Positions 7,065-16,367 of a DNA stretch of 16,367 bases are shown piece after piece. A model generated the notes under the pieces. That model did no database searches. It saw nothing but the letters and a program-made list of their open reading frames with translations, and was not told where the DNA came from. The position numbers were made by a program, and so were the translations under genes. Position 1 is the first letter of the stretch; the number at the start of each line of letters is the position of its first letter. This DNA is from Streptomyces roseochromogenus subsp. oscitans DS 12.976 (GTDB taxonomy: Bacteria > Actinomycetota > Actinomycetes > Streptomycetales > Streptomycetaceae): contig NZ_CM002285.1 of NCBI RefSeq assembly GCF_000497445.1, forward strand, positions 3,724,030 through 3,740,396. The letters are read 5' to 3'.

Positions 7065-8128
7065 CGGTTCTGCCCGGTGAGCGAGGCTTCCTCCACCGCC
7101 TCGTAGAGGGCCCTGATGTTGCCGCTTCCGAAGTGGCGGGCGCCGAAGCGCTCGATGACCTCGTAGAACAGCGTGCCGCTCGGGTGCGTGGATCGGGTGA
7201 AGATCTGGTACAGCTGACCGTCGTGGTCCTCGTCGACCAGGATGTCGAGATCCCGGAGTTCGGCGACCGGGTGCCGGGCCGGCGTGAGGCGCTCGGTGAG
7301 CCGGTCGTAGTAGGTGTCCGGGGTGTCCAGGAAGCCGACGCCGCGCTCGCCGAGTACGGCGACGGAGCGGACGATGTTGCGGGTGGAGAACGCCACGTGC
7401 TGGACGCCGGCCCCGCCGTTGTCCCGCAGGAAGCGGTCTATCTGCCCGGAGTCGGCGCTGGTGTCCGGCTCGATCAGGGTGAGGGTGACGTCACCGGACG
7501 GGCTCTGCACCACCTTGGAGTCCATCGCCTGGGTGCCCACCGCGATGCGCTCCGCGAAGGTCATCCGGAAGCCGAGGGTGCGCTCGTAACGCTCCACGGT
7601 GGGGCCGAGGTCACCGGCGTCCAGGCAGACGGCGAAGTGGTCGACCCGCTCCAGGCAGGTGGACGAGGCCGGCTGCGGGGTGAGCGCGCCGAACCCCGGC
7701 AGCCATATCCCCTCGGTGCCGGCGGGCGGCTGCACCAGGGTGTGCACGACGTCGCCGAAGGCGGCGACGGCCGCTAGTGTCGCTCCCCCGGCGTCGGCCG
7801 GGGCCTGCGTGGAGCGGGCGCCGGCCGCCACCGCCGCCCGGTGGGTGCCGGCCGCGTCGGCGGTGCGCAGCGCGATGTCCGCCACGCCGAATCCGTGCCG
7901 CTCGGTGAACTCCCGGGTGTGCGGGCCCTCGGTGACCAAGGCGGCGATGTCGTTCATGCCCACGGCGACCGTGCGTCCGCCGCCGGGCAGCGCCCTGGCA
8001 CCCCACACCCCGAAGCCGTAGCGTTCCACCAGTTCGGCCACGGCCTCGTCGGCGTCGGGGGCGTAGAACTCGAGGTGGTTGAGTGTGACGTCCGTGGCGT
8101 GGTCCGTCACGTCGGTCGGTGACTGCAT
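7061..8128 (-). CDS. hmaS: 4-hydroxymandelate synthase (HmaS)
   Basis: A 355-residue non-heme Fe(II) dioxygenase of the HPPD family that converts 4-hydroxyphenylpyruvate to 4-hydroxymandelate, the first Hpg-specific step. It has two vicinal-oxygen-chelate halves, with the metal triad in the C-terminal half: H164 (RVDHFAV), H244 (VQHVAFS) and E323 (FYEVIERFG). In the C-terminal helix, FGSGNIRALYEAVE has Ile (I338) where homogentisate-forming HPPDs have Phe (GNF); this swap is a known discriminator of mandelate synthases. The length matches HmaS (~355), whereas bacterial HPPDs are often ~360-380. The ATG start follows AAGGA (8134-8138) at a good spacing. Its stop overlaps hpgT, which confirms the Hpg context. 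The hydroxymandelate oxidase needed between the two is not in the window. Confidence 0.92.
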   Translation of the reverse strand: MQSPTDVTDHATDVTLNHLEFYAPDADEAVAELVERYGFGVWGARALPGGGRTVAVGMNDIAALVTEGPHTREFTERHGFGVADIALRTADAAGTHRAAVAAGARSTQAPADAGGATLAAVAAFGDVVHTLVQPPAGTEGIWLPGFGALTPQPASSTCLERVDHFAVCLDAGDLGPTVERYERTLGFRMTFAERIAVGTQAMDSKVVQSPSGDVTLTLIEPDTSADSGQIDRFLRDNGGAGVQHVAFSTRNIVRSVAVLGERGVGFLDTPDTYYDRLTERLTPARHPVAELRDLDILVDEDHDGQLYQIFTRSTHPSGTLFYEVIERFGARHFGSGNIRALYEAVEEASLTGQNR

Positions 8129-8140
8129 CGGAATCCTTTT

Positions 8141-8181
8141 CTTCGAGGCTTACGAGTCGGGGCTTACGAGTTCTTCGAGGC
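8141..8181. repeat. Short nested direct repeats upstream of hmaS
   Basis: GGCTTACGAGT occurs at 8147-8157 and 8161-8171, and CTTCGAGGC at 8141-8149 and 8173-8181. They fill part of the 107-bp gap between the methyltransferase and hmaS, the only sizeable gap in the leftward operon, just upstream of the hmaS ribosome binding site. They may be a small duplication scar, an operator or an RNA element. No promoter is evident. Confidence 0.5.
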
Positions 8182-8235
8182 GTACGCGGCTCTTCGCGAG
8201 CTGCGCGGCGAGACAGCGAGGGGGGTCACCGTGGG

Positions 8236-9249
8236 CTACTTCGCTTCCAGCACGGAGAAGGCGGAGTCCGGCACGGCACGCACGGCGGAGAGGGTGTAGC
8301 CCGCCTCGGCGAGCAGCGCCTCGAACTCCCGGGCCGAGCGCTCCCGGCCGCCGGTGAGCACCATCATCCCGATGTCGCTCCACTTGCTCGGGTGCCACGA
8401 ACCGTCCTCGGGCACCAGCATCTCGACGATCATCAGCCGACCGCCGGGTTCGAGCGCGGCGCGCGAGGCCCGCAGGATCGACACGCACTGGTCGTCGGTC
8501 CAGTCGTGCAGCACGCTGCAGAGCAGATGGGTGTCGGCGCCCGCGGGGACGCGCTCGAAGAAGTCGCCGGCCGCCAGCTCGCAGGCCCGTCCGTCGAAAG
8601 TGCCGGCGGCGCGGACACTCGCCACCACGGCGGGCCGGTCGAACAACACGCCCCGCAGCCGCGGTGCGCGGCGCAGGATCGCGTCGAGCTGGTAGCCGTC
8701 CCCGCCGCCGAGGTCCATCACCGTGCCGCACTCGCTCCAGTCGGTGTCGGTGGCGAAGCGCGGATAAAGCCGCGCGGCCCGCTCCCTCATCCGTTGCAGG
8801 AACGCCTGGTCGGAGGCGCCGTCGGCGTCCTTGTGGGCGAAGAAGCCGCCGTGCTGGTCGTCGAAGACCGACCTGCCGGTGCGGAACGTGTCGATGCCCC
8901 GCAGCCAGGCGCGCTGGCTCTCCACGTTCAGCAGCGACGTGCGGACGCTGCCCTCGGCCCCGGCACGCAGCCGGTGCCCGGCCGGAGTGAGCCGGAAGAC
9001 GCGGGCGCCTTCCTCGGTGAGCACGCCGACCGAGGCCAGGGCGCGCAGCAGCCGGTGGAGGGCATCGGGGTGGGCGCCGACGGCGTCGGCGATCTCGTCG
9101 GCGGCACGCGGGCCGTCGGCGAGGACGTCGGCCACGCCGAGTTCGGCGGCGATGCGCAGGACGTGCGGCAGGATCGCCACGCAGCTGTCGTCGATCAGGC
9201 CGAGATAGTCGTCGAGCAGCAGTGCGGGCTGCGGCGCCGGCTCAGGCAC
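8236..9249 (-). CDS. SAM-dependent O-methyltransferase (plant-type/COMT family)
   Basis: A 337-residue class I methyltransferase with an N-terminal winged-helix dimerisation domain (~12-100, including [17 protein letters not shown] and [14 protein letters not shown]) and a C-terminal SAM-binding domain. Motif I is [10 protein letters not shown] (177-186), FDRP follows at 203-206, and LHDW carries the family's catalytic-base His (H248), followed by GGRERS (300-305). This indicates O-methylation, most often of a phenol. The start is GTG 9249: GGAGGA (9255-9260 on the plus strand as TCCTCC) lies five bases upstream, inside the last codons of mbtH, giving an 8-bp overlap. Placement between the NRPS/mbtH genes and the Hpg genes suggests it methylates an Hpg or other aromatic residue of the peptide; this is inference. 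N-methylation is less likely for this family. Confidence 0.85.
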   Translation of the reverse strand: MPEPAPQPALLLDDYLGLIDDSCVAILPHVLRIAAELGVADVLADGPRAADEIADAVGAHPDALHRLLRALASVGVLTEEGARVFRLTPAGHRLRAGAEGSVRTSLLNVESQRAWLRGIDTFRTGRSVFDDQHGGFFAHKDADGASDQAFLQRMRERAARLYPRFATDTDWSECGTVMDLGGGDGYQLDAILRRAPRLRGVLFDRPAVVASVRAAGTFDGRACELAAGDFFERVPAGADTHLLCSVLHDWTDDQCVSILRASRAALEPGGRLMIVEMLVPEDGSWHPSKWSDIGMMVLTGGRERSAREFEALLAEAGYTLSAVRAVPDSAFSVLEAK

Positions 9250-9460
9250 TCGTGTCCTCCATCGCGCGGACCAGGCTGCGCGGGCGCAGGTCGGTCCAGT
9301 GGGCGTCGATGTAGTCGAGGCACGCCTGGCGCGAGTCCTTGTCGTGCGCGACGCTCCAGCCGGCGGGCACATCGGCGAAGGCCGGCCACAGCGAGTGCTG
9401 GCCCTCCTCGTTGACGAGCACGAGGTAGCTGGCGTCGTTGTCCTCGAACGGGTTGGTCAT
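9242..9460 (-). CDS. MbtH-like protein
   Basis: A 72-residue MbtH-family protein, a small soluble chaperone and activator that binds NRPS adenylation domains and is often needed for their folding or activity. It shows the family signature: NPFED at the N-terminus, [21 protein letters not shown] in the middle with the conserved Ser-Leu-Trp-Pro, and WTDLRPRSL near the end. The ATG start overlaps the NRPS 2 stop (ATGA), and AGGAAAGGA lies upstream. Its coupling to NRPS 2 implies it serves the A domains of this cluster. Confidence 0.96.
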   Translation of the reverse strand: MTNPFEDNDASYLVLVNEEGQHSLWPAFADVPAGWSVAHDKDSRQACLDYIDAHWTDLRPRSLVRAMEDTSA

Positions 9461-12400
9461 CGTTCCGTTTCCTTTCCTGCGGGGTTCTGGGCTTGGTTCT
9501 CGGTGAGGTTCGGGGTGGGGTGGGCGCGGGCGCGGTGCGCGAGGTCGCGCAGCCGGTCGGAGACGCAGCGGCCGATGGCGGCCAGCGCGCCCGGGTCGGT
9601 CAGCATCAGGCCGTGGTCGACGTCGACCTGGTGGCGGCGGATGGCGCCGGTGACGTACGGCTGCCAGTCGCCGGCGGTCGGCCAGTCCGCGCCTCGTCCG
9701 CCGGTGGCGGTGACGAACAGCAGGTCGCCGTCGAACACCTCCGGGGCGAAGTTCTGCTGCGCCAGGAAGTTGCGCCGGAACACCTCGACCGCCAGGGCCA
9801 GTTGGCGCTCGTCGAGGGTGGCCAGCGCGCTGCCGCCGCGCTCCAGCACGGCGCGGGCGGCGGGCACGGTCAGCTGCTCGGTACGGTCCCAGGTGTGCCC
9901 GGCGTAGTGCAGCAGGCCGGTCAGGACGGCGTGCGTGTCCGGGGTGTAGTCGCGCGCTCCGTCGAAGCGCGGGTAGGCGTCGAGGATCGCGAGCAGGGCG
10001 ACCTCCTCGCCCCGGGACTGCAGCCGGGTGGCGAGCCGGTGGGCGAGCACGCCGCCGAAGGACCAGCCGAGCAGATGGACCGGCCCGTGCGGCTGCACCT
10101 GGCGGATCTGTGCAGCGTAGTCGTCCGCGATGTCCTCCAGCGTGGCGCCGGGCAGGGGGGCGCCGGACGCTCCGTCCAGGCCGCGGGACTGCAGGGCGTA
10201 CACCGGGTGTTCCCGGCCCAGATGGCGCAGCAGGCCGCTGTAGCACCAGCCGAGTCCGGCGGCCGGGTGCACGCAGAACAGCGGTGCGCGCCGGCCTGCC
10301 GGGCGCAACGGCAGCAGGACGTCGAATCCGCCGCGTCCGCCGCCGGGTGCCTCGCCGAGGCGCTCGGCGAAGCCGGCGACGGTGGGCGCGGTGAACAGCG
10401 TGCGGATGCCCGTCTCCACGCCGAGCACCTCCCGCACCCGGCCGATCAGCCGGGCCGCGAGCAGCGAGTGGCCGCCGAGATCGAAGAAGTCGTCGTGGAC
10501 GCCGATCCGGTCCAGGCCGAGGATGTCGGCGAAGAGCCCGCACAGCACCTCCTCACGGGGCGAACGCGGGGCGCCGGCCGGGTCGGTGGTGGGCTGTGCG
10601 GGCGCGGGAAGCGCCCGCCGGTCGAGCTTGCCGTTCGGGGTGAGCGGGAACCGGTCGAGCACGACGACGGCCGACGGGACCATGGCGTCGGGCAGATGGG
10701 CGGCGGCGTGCTTGCGCAGGGCCGGCGGGTCGGTGTCCTCGCCCGGAGCGGGTACGACGTAGCCGACGAGCCGGTTCTCGCGCAGCACGACCTCCGCGTG
10801 GCGTACGGCGGGGTGGCGTTCCAGTACGGCGGCCACCTCGCCCGGTTCGATCCGCTGTCCGCGCAGTTTCACCTGGTCGTCGGTGCGGCCCGCGTACTCC
10901 AGCGCCCCGTCGTGGCGCAGCCGGGCCAGGTCGCCGGTGCGGTACAGGCGGGCGCCGGGCGGGCCGTAGGGGTCGGCGACGAACCGCTCGGCCGTGCGGC
11001 CGGGCTGGGCGAGGTAGCCGCGAGCCAGCTGGCGGCCCCCGAGGTACAGCTCGCCGGTGACGCCGATCGGCACCGGCCGCAGCGCGCTGTCCAGGACGTA
11101 GGTGCGGGTGTTCCACACCGGCCGGCCGATGGGCACCGTGTCTCCTCCGTCGCACCGCCAGGCGGTGACGTCGACGGATGCCTCGGTGGGTCCGTACAGG
11201 TTGTGCAGGCCGGCGTCCAGGGTGGCCAGGCAGCGGGCGGCGAGCTCGGCGGGCAGGGCCTCGCCGCTGCAGATCACCCGGGTCAGGCTGGTGCAGGCGG
11301 CCGCGGCGGGCTCGTCGAGGAAGGTCCGCAGCATCGACGGCACGAAGTGGACGGTGGTGACCCGTTCGGCGGCGATCAGCGCGGCGAGGTAGGCGGGGTC
11401 GCGGTGGCCGTCGGGGCGGGCCACCACCAGGGTGGCGCCCTGGAGCAGCGGCCAGAGGAACTCCCAGACGGAGACGTCGAAGCCGGCCGGGGTCTTCTGG
11501 AGCACCCGGTCCTCGGGGGTCAGACGGTACGCGTCCTGCATCCAGGCGAGCCGGTTGACGATGCCCTCGTGCGGGACGACGACGCCCTTGGGCCGGCCCG
11601 TCGATCCCGAGGTGTACAGCACATAGGCCGGGTGCCCGGGACGCAGCCCGCGATCGCCGAGGCCGTCGTCGGCGCCCGGGTCCGGCGTACCGGACGGCTC
11701 GGCGCGCAGGGCGATCCGCGGGAACCCGCCGGGCAGCTCGGTGGTGCCGTCGAGGGTGAGGACGACGTCCGGGGCGGACTCCTCGGTCATCAGGCGCAGC
11801 CGCTCCGCCGGCTGGCCCGGGTCCAGCGGCAGGTAGGCGCCGCCCGCCTTGAGTACGGCGAGGACGGCGACGACGAGTTCGACGGAGCGGGGCAGGGCGA
11901 GCCCCACCAGCCGCTCGGGGCCGACGCCGTGATCCACCAGGCGGCGGGCGAGCCGGTTGGCGCGGGCGTCGAGTTCGCCGTACGTCACCTGCTCGCCCTC
12001 GAAGACGACCGCCGTGCGGTCGGCCGAGCGGGCCGCCTGGTCCTCGAACAGCCGGGGCAGGCACAGGTCCGGCACGACGTGGCCGGTGTCGTTCCAGTCG
12101 TGGACGACGCGCCGTTCCTCGACGGGGTCGAGCAGCCGTACGGCGGAGACCGGCGCGTCCGCGGCGGTGGCGAACCGGGTGAGCACCTGCCCGAGCCGAG
12201 CCACCAGGTCACGAGCCGTCTCCGCCGGGAAGAGGTCGGCGCGATGGGCGATGCGCAGCCGCAGCCGTTCACCGGGCACCACCACCAGGGTCAGTGGGTA
12301 GTGGGTGGCGTCCTCGACGCTCATCGACGTCGCCAGCATGCCGTCGGCGCCGGCCTTCAGGCCGTCGTGGTCGACCGGGTAGCTCTCGAAGACGACCAGC

Positions 12401-13449
12401 GTGTCGAACAGCCGGTCGAGGCCGGACCAGCGGGTCACCTCCGCGAGCGAGGGGTGCTGGTGGCCGGTGAGCGCCGCCTGCTCCCGCTGCACGCGCGCCA
12501 GCAGGGCCGACAGGGGCTCCGCAGGGTTGAACCGGACGCGGACCGGCAGGGCGTTGATGAACAGCCCGACCATCTGGTCCGCCGCGGGAATCTCGGGCGG
12601 CCGGCCGGCGACGATCGCGCCGAAGACGACGTCGTCCTGGCCGGTGGCGTGCCGCAGCAGGGTGCCCCAGGCGCACTGCACGACCGTGTTGAGTGTCGTG
12701 CCGTTGCGCCGGGCGAGCGCCCCCAGGTCGGTGGTGACGTCGGTGGGCAGCAGGCATTCGGCGGCCTCCGGAAGCGCCGCCCCTCGGGCCGGGTCGGGCG
12801 GGGCCATGAACGTCCCGGCGGCAAGTCCGTCCAGCGCCTGCCGCCAGGCGTGTTCGGCGGCGGCCGCGTCCCGGTCGGCCAGCCAGGCCAGGTAGTCCCG
12901 GTAGGGCGGCGCGGGCGGGAGCTGCCGGCCGGTGTAGAGGGCGAACAGCTCGCGCACCGCGATCGCCAGCGACCAGCCGTCCAGCAGGATGTGGTGGTGC
13001 GTCAGGACGAAGCGGTGCTCCCGCTCGCCGGTGCGCACCAGCGTGCAGCGCAGCAGCGGCCCCTTGGCGGGGTCGAACGGGCGCACCCGGTCCGCGGTGA
13101 GCAGCCGGGCGTACGCGTCCTCGCCGGCCCCGCGCAGGTCCGTCTCGGTCCACGGCACGGAGACCGCGCGCGGTACCACCTGCGCGGGCACACCGGACTT
13201 GCCGAAGCGGAAGGAGCCACGCAGGTTCGGGTGCCGGCGCAGCAGCGCCTCGACCGCGCCACGCAGCCGGCCGGCGTCGACGCCCCCGCTCAGGGTGAGC
13301 GTCAGCTGGACGTTGTAGACCTCCGTACCGGACGGGTCGAACAGGGCGTGGAAGAGCAGCCCTTCCTGCAGCGGGGTCAGCGGGAGGACATCCTCGATCC
13401 GTGACCCGGCGCGCGCCGCGGTGGCTTTTCCGGTCTGTGATCCGCGCAC
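9457..13449 (-). CDS. Nonribosomal peptide synthetase, terminal module C-A(Ser)-PCP-TE
   Basis: A 1330-residue termination module. The C domain (~18-440) opens with [17 protein letters not shown], typical of DCL domains that accept a D-configured donor, and has active-site [10 protein letters not shown] (151-160). The A domain (~465-945) has [11 protein letters not shown] (612-622) and code residues D658 V659 W662 H701 I726 S728 L751 V759 D760 K941, i.e. DVWHISLVDK, a serine code. The PCP carries its phosphopantetheine Ser in LGGHSL (S995). The type I TE (~1045-1310) has GWSFGG (S1130), LDAYP (D1157) and DHGL (H1279) as a likely triad. The GTG start at 13449 is one base after the NRPS 1 stop, with AGGAGG upstream; longer in-frame extensions would run through the NRPS 1 gene. 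The DCL domain fits the upstream E domain. The TE releases the chain by hydrolysis or cyclisation; which cannot be told. Confidence 0.93.
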   Translation of the reverse strand: MRGSQTGKATAARAGSRIEDVLPLTPLQEGLLFHALFDPSGTEVYNVQLTLTLSGGVDAGRLRGAVEALLRRHPNLRGSFRFGKSGVPAQVVPRAVSVPWTETDLRGAGEDAYARLLTADRVRPFDPAKGPLLRCTLVRTGEREHRFVLTHHHILLDGWSLAIAVRELFALYTGRQLPPAPPYRDYLAWLADRDAAAAEHAWRQALDGLAAGTFMAPPDPARGAALPEAAECLLPTDVTTDLGALARRNGTTLNTVVQCAWGTLLRHATGQDDVVFGAIVAGRPPEIPAADQMVGLFINALPVRVRFNPAEPLSALLARVQREQAALTGHQHPSLAEVTRWSGLDRLFDTLVVFESYPVDHDGLKAGADGMLATSMSVEDATHYPLTLVVVPGERLRLRIAHRADLFPAETARDLVARLGQVLTRFATAADAPVSAVRLLDPVEERRVVHDWNDTGHVVPDLCLPRLFEDQAARSADRTAVVFEGEQVTYGELDARANRLARRLVDHGVGPERLVGLALPRSVELVVAVLAVLKAGGAYLPLDPGQPAERLRLMTEESAPDVVLTLDGTTELPGGFPRIALRAEPSGTPDPGADDGLGDRGLRPGHPAYVLYTSGSTGRPKGVVVPHEGIVNRLAWMQDAYRLTPEDRVLQKTPAGFDVSVWEFLWPLLQGATLVVARPDGHRDPAYLAALIAAERVTTVHFVPSMLRTFLDEPAAAACTSLTRVICSGEALPAELAARCLATLDAGLHNLYGPTEASVDVTAWRCDGGDTVPIGRPVWNTRTYVLDSALRPVPIGVTGELYLGGRQLARGYLAQPGRTAERFVADPYGPPGARLYRTGDLARLRHDGALEYAGRTDDQVKLRGQRIEPGEVAAVLERHPAVRHAEVVLRENRLVGYVVPAPGEDTDPPALRKHAAAHLPDAMVPSAVVVLDRFPLTPNGKLDRRALPAPAQPTTDPAGAPRSPREEVLCGLFADILGLDRIGVHDDFFDLGGHSLLAARLIGRVREVLGVETGIRTLFTAPTVAGFAERLGEAPGGGRGGFDVLLPLRPAGRRAPLFCVHPAAGLGWCYSGLLRHLGREHPVYALQSRGLDGASGAPLPGATLEDIADDYAAQIRQVQPHGPVHLLGWSFGGVLAHRLATRLQSRGEEVALLAILDAYPRFDGARDYTPDTHAVLTGLLHYAGHTWDRTEQLTVPAARAVLERGGSALATLDERQLALAVEVFRRNFLAQQNFAPEVFDGDLLFVTATGGRGADWPTAGDWQPYVTGAIRRHQVDVDHGLMLTDPGALAAIGRCVSDRLRDLAHRARAHPTPNLTENQAQNPAGKETER

Positions 13450-13450
13450 G

Positions 13451-16367
13451 TCAGTGCCCCTCCTCGTCGAAGTCGAAGGAGCCGGGATCGTCTTCTTCGA
13501 GTTCACCCAGCTCGTCCTCGAACAGGTCCAGGTCGTCCTGGCTGAGGTCGGCCAGGCTGACGTCCGACGGTGTCGGCGCGGAGCGGACGGGGGACGCGGC
13601 GCACACGGTGAGCCGGTCCAGTACGGCGAACCAGGTGTCCACCAGGTCGGCCGCGGCGTTGTCCGGCAGGAGCGCGTCCGCCCAGGCGAGGCCCACGACG
13701 AGCCGGTCGTCCCGCACCATCGCCGTGATCTCCAGGCCGTGCGCCACGGGCAGCGCGGGGTCGGCCGCGCCTCCGAACGCACCGGGCTCGGGCGCCACGG
13801 ACCAGCCGGCCGCCGGGGCGTCAGCGCCTCCGAAGCGGCCCAGGTAGTTGAAGGCGGCCTCAGGTGTGGCCGCGTCGGCCAGCACGGATCGCCCCCGCGC
13901 GGAGAGGTGACGCAGCAGCCCGAACCCGGTGCCCTTCTCGGGGACCGCGCGCAGCTGGTCCTTGAGGTGCCCGAAGGCACGGCCGAGGGCGACGTCGTCG
14001 TACGGCTCGGTGATCCAGGTCCCCGAGCCGGTGTCCAGGCGGACGGGATACACGCTGGTGAACCAGCCGACAGTCCGTGTCAGATCGATCGCGGGGTCGG
14101 TCTCGTCGCGTCCGTGGCCCTCCAGGTCCAGCCGCACCGCACCGGTGGTGGCGCCGGTGCGCCGGGTGCGCCAGTCGGCGAGCGCCAGCGCGAGGGCGCC
14201 GAGCAGCACCTCACCGGTGGTGGCGTTCAGCGCGGCCGGCACGGTCGTCAGCAGCGGTGCGGTCCGCTCGGCGGACAGGCGCCCGCTGTGCTGCCGTACG
14301 GCGGACTCGGTGTCGCGTGCGGGGTCCACGGGGCCGTCCAGCAGGGGGGCGGCCGGGGCCGTCATGCGGGTCCAGAACGGCAGTTCGTCCTCCCGGTCCC
14401 GGGCCTGTCCGGGCAGCAGGTGGGCCCACTGCCGCAGCGACGTCCCGGTGTCCGGCAACTCGCCGGTGCGCCAGGCGGTGTCCAGGTCGGAGAGCAGGAT
14501 CTGCCATGACACGGCGTCCACGACCAGGTGGTGCAGGACGAGTACGAGCCGGCCGCTGCGGCCGGGGCGGTCGAGCCACACCGCCTGCGCCATCACACCC
14601 TGCCGGGGGGCCAGCCGGTCGCGGGCCGCCTCGGTGAGCGCGGGCAGCTCGGCGAGCTCGCCGTGCGCGTACCGCAGCAGATCGGCGGCCCGGACCGTGC
14701 CCGCCGGGCGGATGATCGTCGCCCACTTCTGCTCGTCGGACACGTCGTGCTCGTCGCGCTCGCCGGTGGTGAGCACGGTCCTGAGCGCGGCGTGCTGATC
14801 GAGGAGCTGTTGCAGCAGCCGCTCCAGCGTGTCCCGGTCCAGGCCACGCGGGGTGCGGATCCACAGGGACTGGCTGAACCGGTCGACGGGGCCGCCGCGT
14901 TCGGCCAGCCAGTGCGCCATCGGAGTCAGCGGCAGATCGCCGTCCTCCGCCATGGTGACGGCCGCCGTCGGCGTGCTGCCCGCCACCGCCGCGAGCGCGG
15001 CCACGGTCCGCCGGTCGAACACATCACGCACCGTCAGGTTCACCCCCTCGGCGCGGGCCCGGCTGACCAGGCGTATGGAGGTGATGCTGTCGCCGCCCAG
15101 GTCGAAGAAGCCGTCGTCGACGCCGACTTCGGGGACACCGAGCACCTCGGCGAAGACGCTGCACAGCACTTCCTCGACCGCGTTCGACGCCGAACGCGCG
15201 GTTCCGGCGGTGGTCTGCGGTTCGGGCAGGGCCGCGTGGTCGAGTTTGCCGTTCACGGTCAGCGGCAGCCGCTCCAGGACGACCACGGCCGACGGGACCA
15301 TGTAGTCCGGCAGCGCCGCGGCCAGCATGCGCCGCAGATCGCCTCCGTCGGCGCCGGTCCCGGCCGGCACGGCGTAGCCGACCAGGCGGCCCGATTCCCG
15401 CTGGACGACGACGGCGTGGGCGACCTCGGGCAGCGCGGTCAACGCGGCCTCCACCTCGCCGAGCTCGATGCGGTGGCCGCGCACCTTCACCTGGCCGTCA
15501 CCGCGTCCGAGGAACTCCAGGCCCTCGGCGCCCCAGCGAGCCAGGTCGCCGGTGCGGTACATGCGGCTGCCCGGCGGACCGTAGGGGTCGGCCACGAACC
15601 GGGACGCGGTCAGACCGGGCCGGTCGTGGTATCCGCGCGCCAGACCCGCGCCGGCCACGTACATCTCTCCCGGCACACCGGGCGGGACCGGACGCAGCCG
15701 TTCGTCGAGGACCCGGACGGTGAGGTCGGCCAGCGGGGCGCCGATCGGGCTGCCGAGCCGGGCGCGGACGTCGGCGGGGCCGAGGGCCCGGGCGGTGACG
15801 TGCACGGTGGTCTCGGTGATGCCGTACATGTTGATCAGCAGCGGTGCGTCGGCGGGGTGGTCGGCGTACCAGGCGTCCAGGCGCCGGGTGTCGAGCGCCT
15901 CGCCACCGAACACGACCGCCCGCACGGGCAGTTCGCCCCCGGGACGCAGAGCGGACAGCAGATGGAACGCCGACGGCGTCTGGCTGAGCACCGTGACCCG
16001 CTCCTGAATCAGCAGGCGCAGGAAGTCCTCCGGGGAGCGGCTGACGTCGAACGGTACGACGACCAGGCGCCCGCCGTGCAGCAGAGCCCCCCACAGCTCC
16101 CACACGGAGAAGTCGAACGCATAGGAGTGGAACAGCGCCCACACGTCCGACGCGGTGGGCCGCAGGTGCCGTTCGGTGGCCGCGAACAGGCGCAGCACGT
16201 TCCGGTGGGTCACCACGACGCCCTTGGGGCGTCCGGTGGAGCCGGAGGTGTAGATCAGGTAGGCGGCGTTGTCCGGGTGGGTGCCGGGATCGGGCAGCGG
16301 GGCATCGGAGTGGGCCGCGGCGTCGCCGACGGCGACCGCGGGCAGCCCCGCGGGCAGCCGGTCCGCG
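13451..16367 (-). CDS. Nonribosomal peptide synthetase, A(Thr)-PCP-E, partial
   Basis: The 5' part lies beyond the right edge; about 971 residues are visible, starting inside the A domain. A3 ([11 protein letters not shown], fragment ~39-49) is intact. Code residues D85 F86 W89 S128 V152 G154 M180 V188 H189 K374 spell DFWSVGMVHK, close to the threonine code DFWNIGMVHK. The PCP has LGGDSI (Ser 427); the GGDS form is typical ahead of epimerisation domains. The E domain (~475-930) has [10 protein letters not shown] (612-621) and FNYLGRF, both intact, so the residue should be D-configured Thr or allo-Thr. The C-terminal ~30 residues are strongly acidic ([16 protein letters not shown] region), a candidate docking segment. 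The gene is followed by NRPS 2 after one base. A C domain is expected upstream but not seen. Specificity is code-based inference. Confidence 0.92.
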   Translation of the reverse strand, partial: ADRLPAGLPAVAVGDAAAHSDAPLPDPGTHPDNAAYLIYTSGSTGRPKGVVVTHRNVLRLFAATERHLRPTASDVWALFHSYAFDFSVWELWGALLHGGRLVVVPFDVSRSPEDFLRLLIQERVTVLSQTPSAFHLLSALRPGGELPVRAVVFGGEALDTRRLDAWYADHPADAPLLINMYGITETTVHVTARALGPADVRARLGSPIGAPLADLTVRVLDERLRPVPPGVPGEMYVAGAGLARGYHDRPGLTASRFVADPYGPPGSRMYRTGDLARWGAEGLEFLGRGDGQVKVRGHRIELGEVEAALTALPEVAHAVVVQRESGRLVGYAVPAGTGADGGDLRRMLAAALPDYMVPSAVVVLERLPLTVNGKLDHAALPEPQTTAGTARSASNAVEEVLCSVFAEVLGVPEVGVDDGFFDLGGDSITSIRLVSRARAEGVNLTVRDVFDRRTVAALAAVAGSTPTAAVTMAEDGDLPLTPMAHWLAERGGPVDRFSQSLWIRTPRGLDRDTLERLLQQLLDQHAALRTVLTTGERDEHDVSDEQKWATIIRPAGTVRAADLLRYAHGELAELPALTEAARDRLAPRQGVMAQAVWLDRPGRSGRLVLVLHHLVVDAVSWQILLSDLDTAWRTGELPDTGTSLRQWAHLLPGQARDREDELPFWTRMTAPAAPLLDGPVDPARDTESAVRQHSGRLSAERTAPLLTTVPAALNATTGEVLLGALALALADWRTRRTGATTGAVRLDLEGHGRDETDPAIDLTRTVGWFTSVYPVRLDTGSGTWITEPYDDVALGRAFGHLKDQLRAVPEKGTGFGLLRHLSARGRSVLADAATPEAAFNYLGRFGGADAPAAGWSVAPEPGAFGGAADPALPVAHGLEITAMVRDDRLVVGLAWADALLPDNAAADLVDTWFAVLDRLTVCAASPVRSAPTPSDVSLADLSQDDLDLFEDELGELEEDDPGSFDFDEEGH

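Noticed and set aside
5289..7106. A 605-codon rightward frame over the flavin reductase end and antisense to hpgT.
   Set aside because: It crosses a terminator hairpin and two convergent genes and shows no protein family character. The minus-strand frame has all PLP motifs.
7061..8128. Reading this gene as a catabolic 4-hydroxyphenylpyruvate dioxygenase.
   Set aside because: The Ile in FGSGNI, the length and the overlap with hpgT favour 4-hydroxymandelate synthase. HPPDs normally have Phe at that site.
9493..13404. A very long rightward open frame (about 1300 codons) antisense to NRPS 2.
   Set aside because: It is an artefact of GC-rich codon usage opposite a real gene. Its translation has no recognisable domains, while the minus strand has full NRPS motifs in order.
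13450..13980. An N-terminal extension of NRPS 2 to 13980.
   Set aside because: It overlaps the E domain and tail of NRPS 1 out of frame. GTG 13449 lies one base after the NRPS 1 stop with AGGAGG upstream.
642..16367. Assigning the cluster to ramoplanin, enduracidin, complestatin or a glycopeptide.
   Set aside because: The terminal Thr-E then Ser-TE modules and the absence of cross-linking P450s in the window do not fit those, and upstream modules are not visible.

Overview
The window is very GC-rich with strong third-position GC bias, GTG starts and tightly overlapping genes, which suggests an actinomycete, most likely Streptomyces or a relative. It looks like part of a nonribosomal peptide biosynthetic cluster that supplies 4-hydroxyphenylglycine (Hpg) and carries a two-component flavin halogenation system.

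Layout: the left edge (1-200, minus) holds the N-terminus of an AMP-forming adenylation or acyl-CoA ligase protein, with an apparent one-base frameshift at 47-48. A roughly 440-bp divergent intergenic region (201-641) follows. It holds a 14-bp direct repeat spaced 21 bp and mutually exclusive inverted repeats. A rightward operon (642-5667) then encodes a CPA2-type cation/proton antiporter, a halogenase-like flavoprotein that lacks the halogenase signatures, a second flavoprotein that keeps them, and a flavin reductase. Junctions are ATGA, GTGA and a 9-bp gap. A perfect 25-bp stem with a GAGA loop (5684-5737) separates it from the convergent leftward operon.

The leftward operon, read from the right edge, encodes NRPS 1 (partial; A-PCP-E, Thr-type code), NRPS 2 (C-A-PCP-TE, Ser code), an MbtH-like protein, an O-methyltransferase, 4-hydroxymandelate synthase (hmaS) and the Hpg aminotransferase (hpgT). 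The junctions are a 1-bp gap, ATGA, an 8-bp overlap, a 107-bp gap and GTGA.

Working model (inference): HmaS and HpgT, with a hydroxymandelate oxidase encoded elsewhere, make Hpg for an upstream NRPS module outside the window. The last two modules add D-(allo-)Thr and L-Ser, and the TE releases or cyclises the chain. The halogenase, fed reduced flavin by the adjacent reductase, may chlorinate an aromatic residue, and the methyltransferase may cap a phenol. The antiporter is a candidate export or ion-homeostasis component. I cannot name the final product from this window. The most unusual element is the adjacent pair of an intact halogenase and a halogenase-like paralogue without catalytic motifs.
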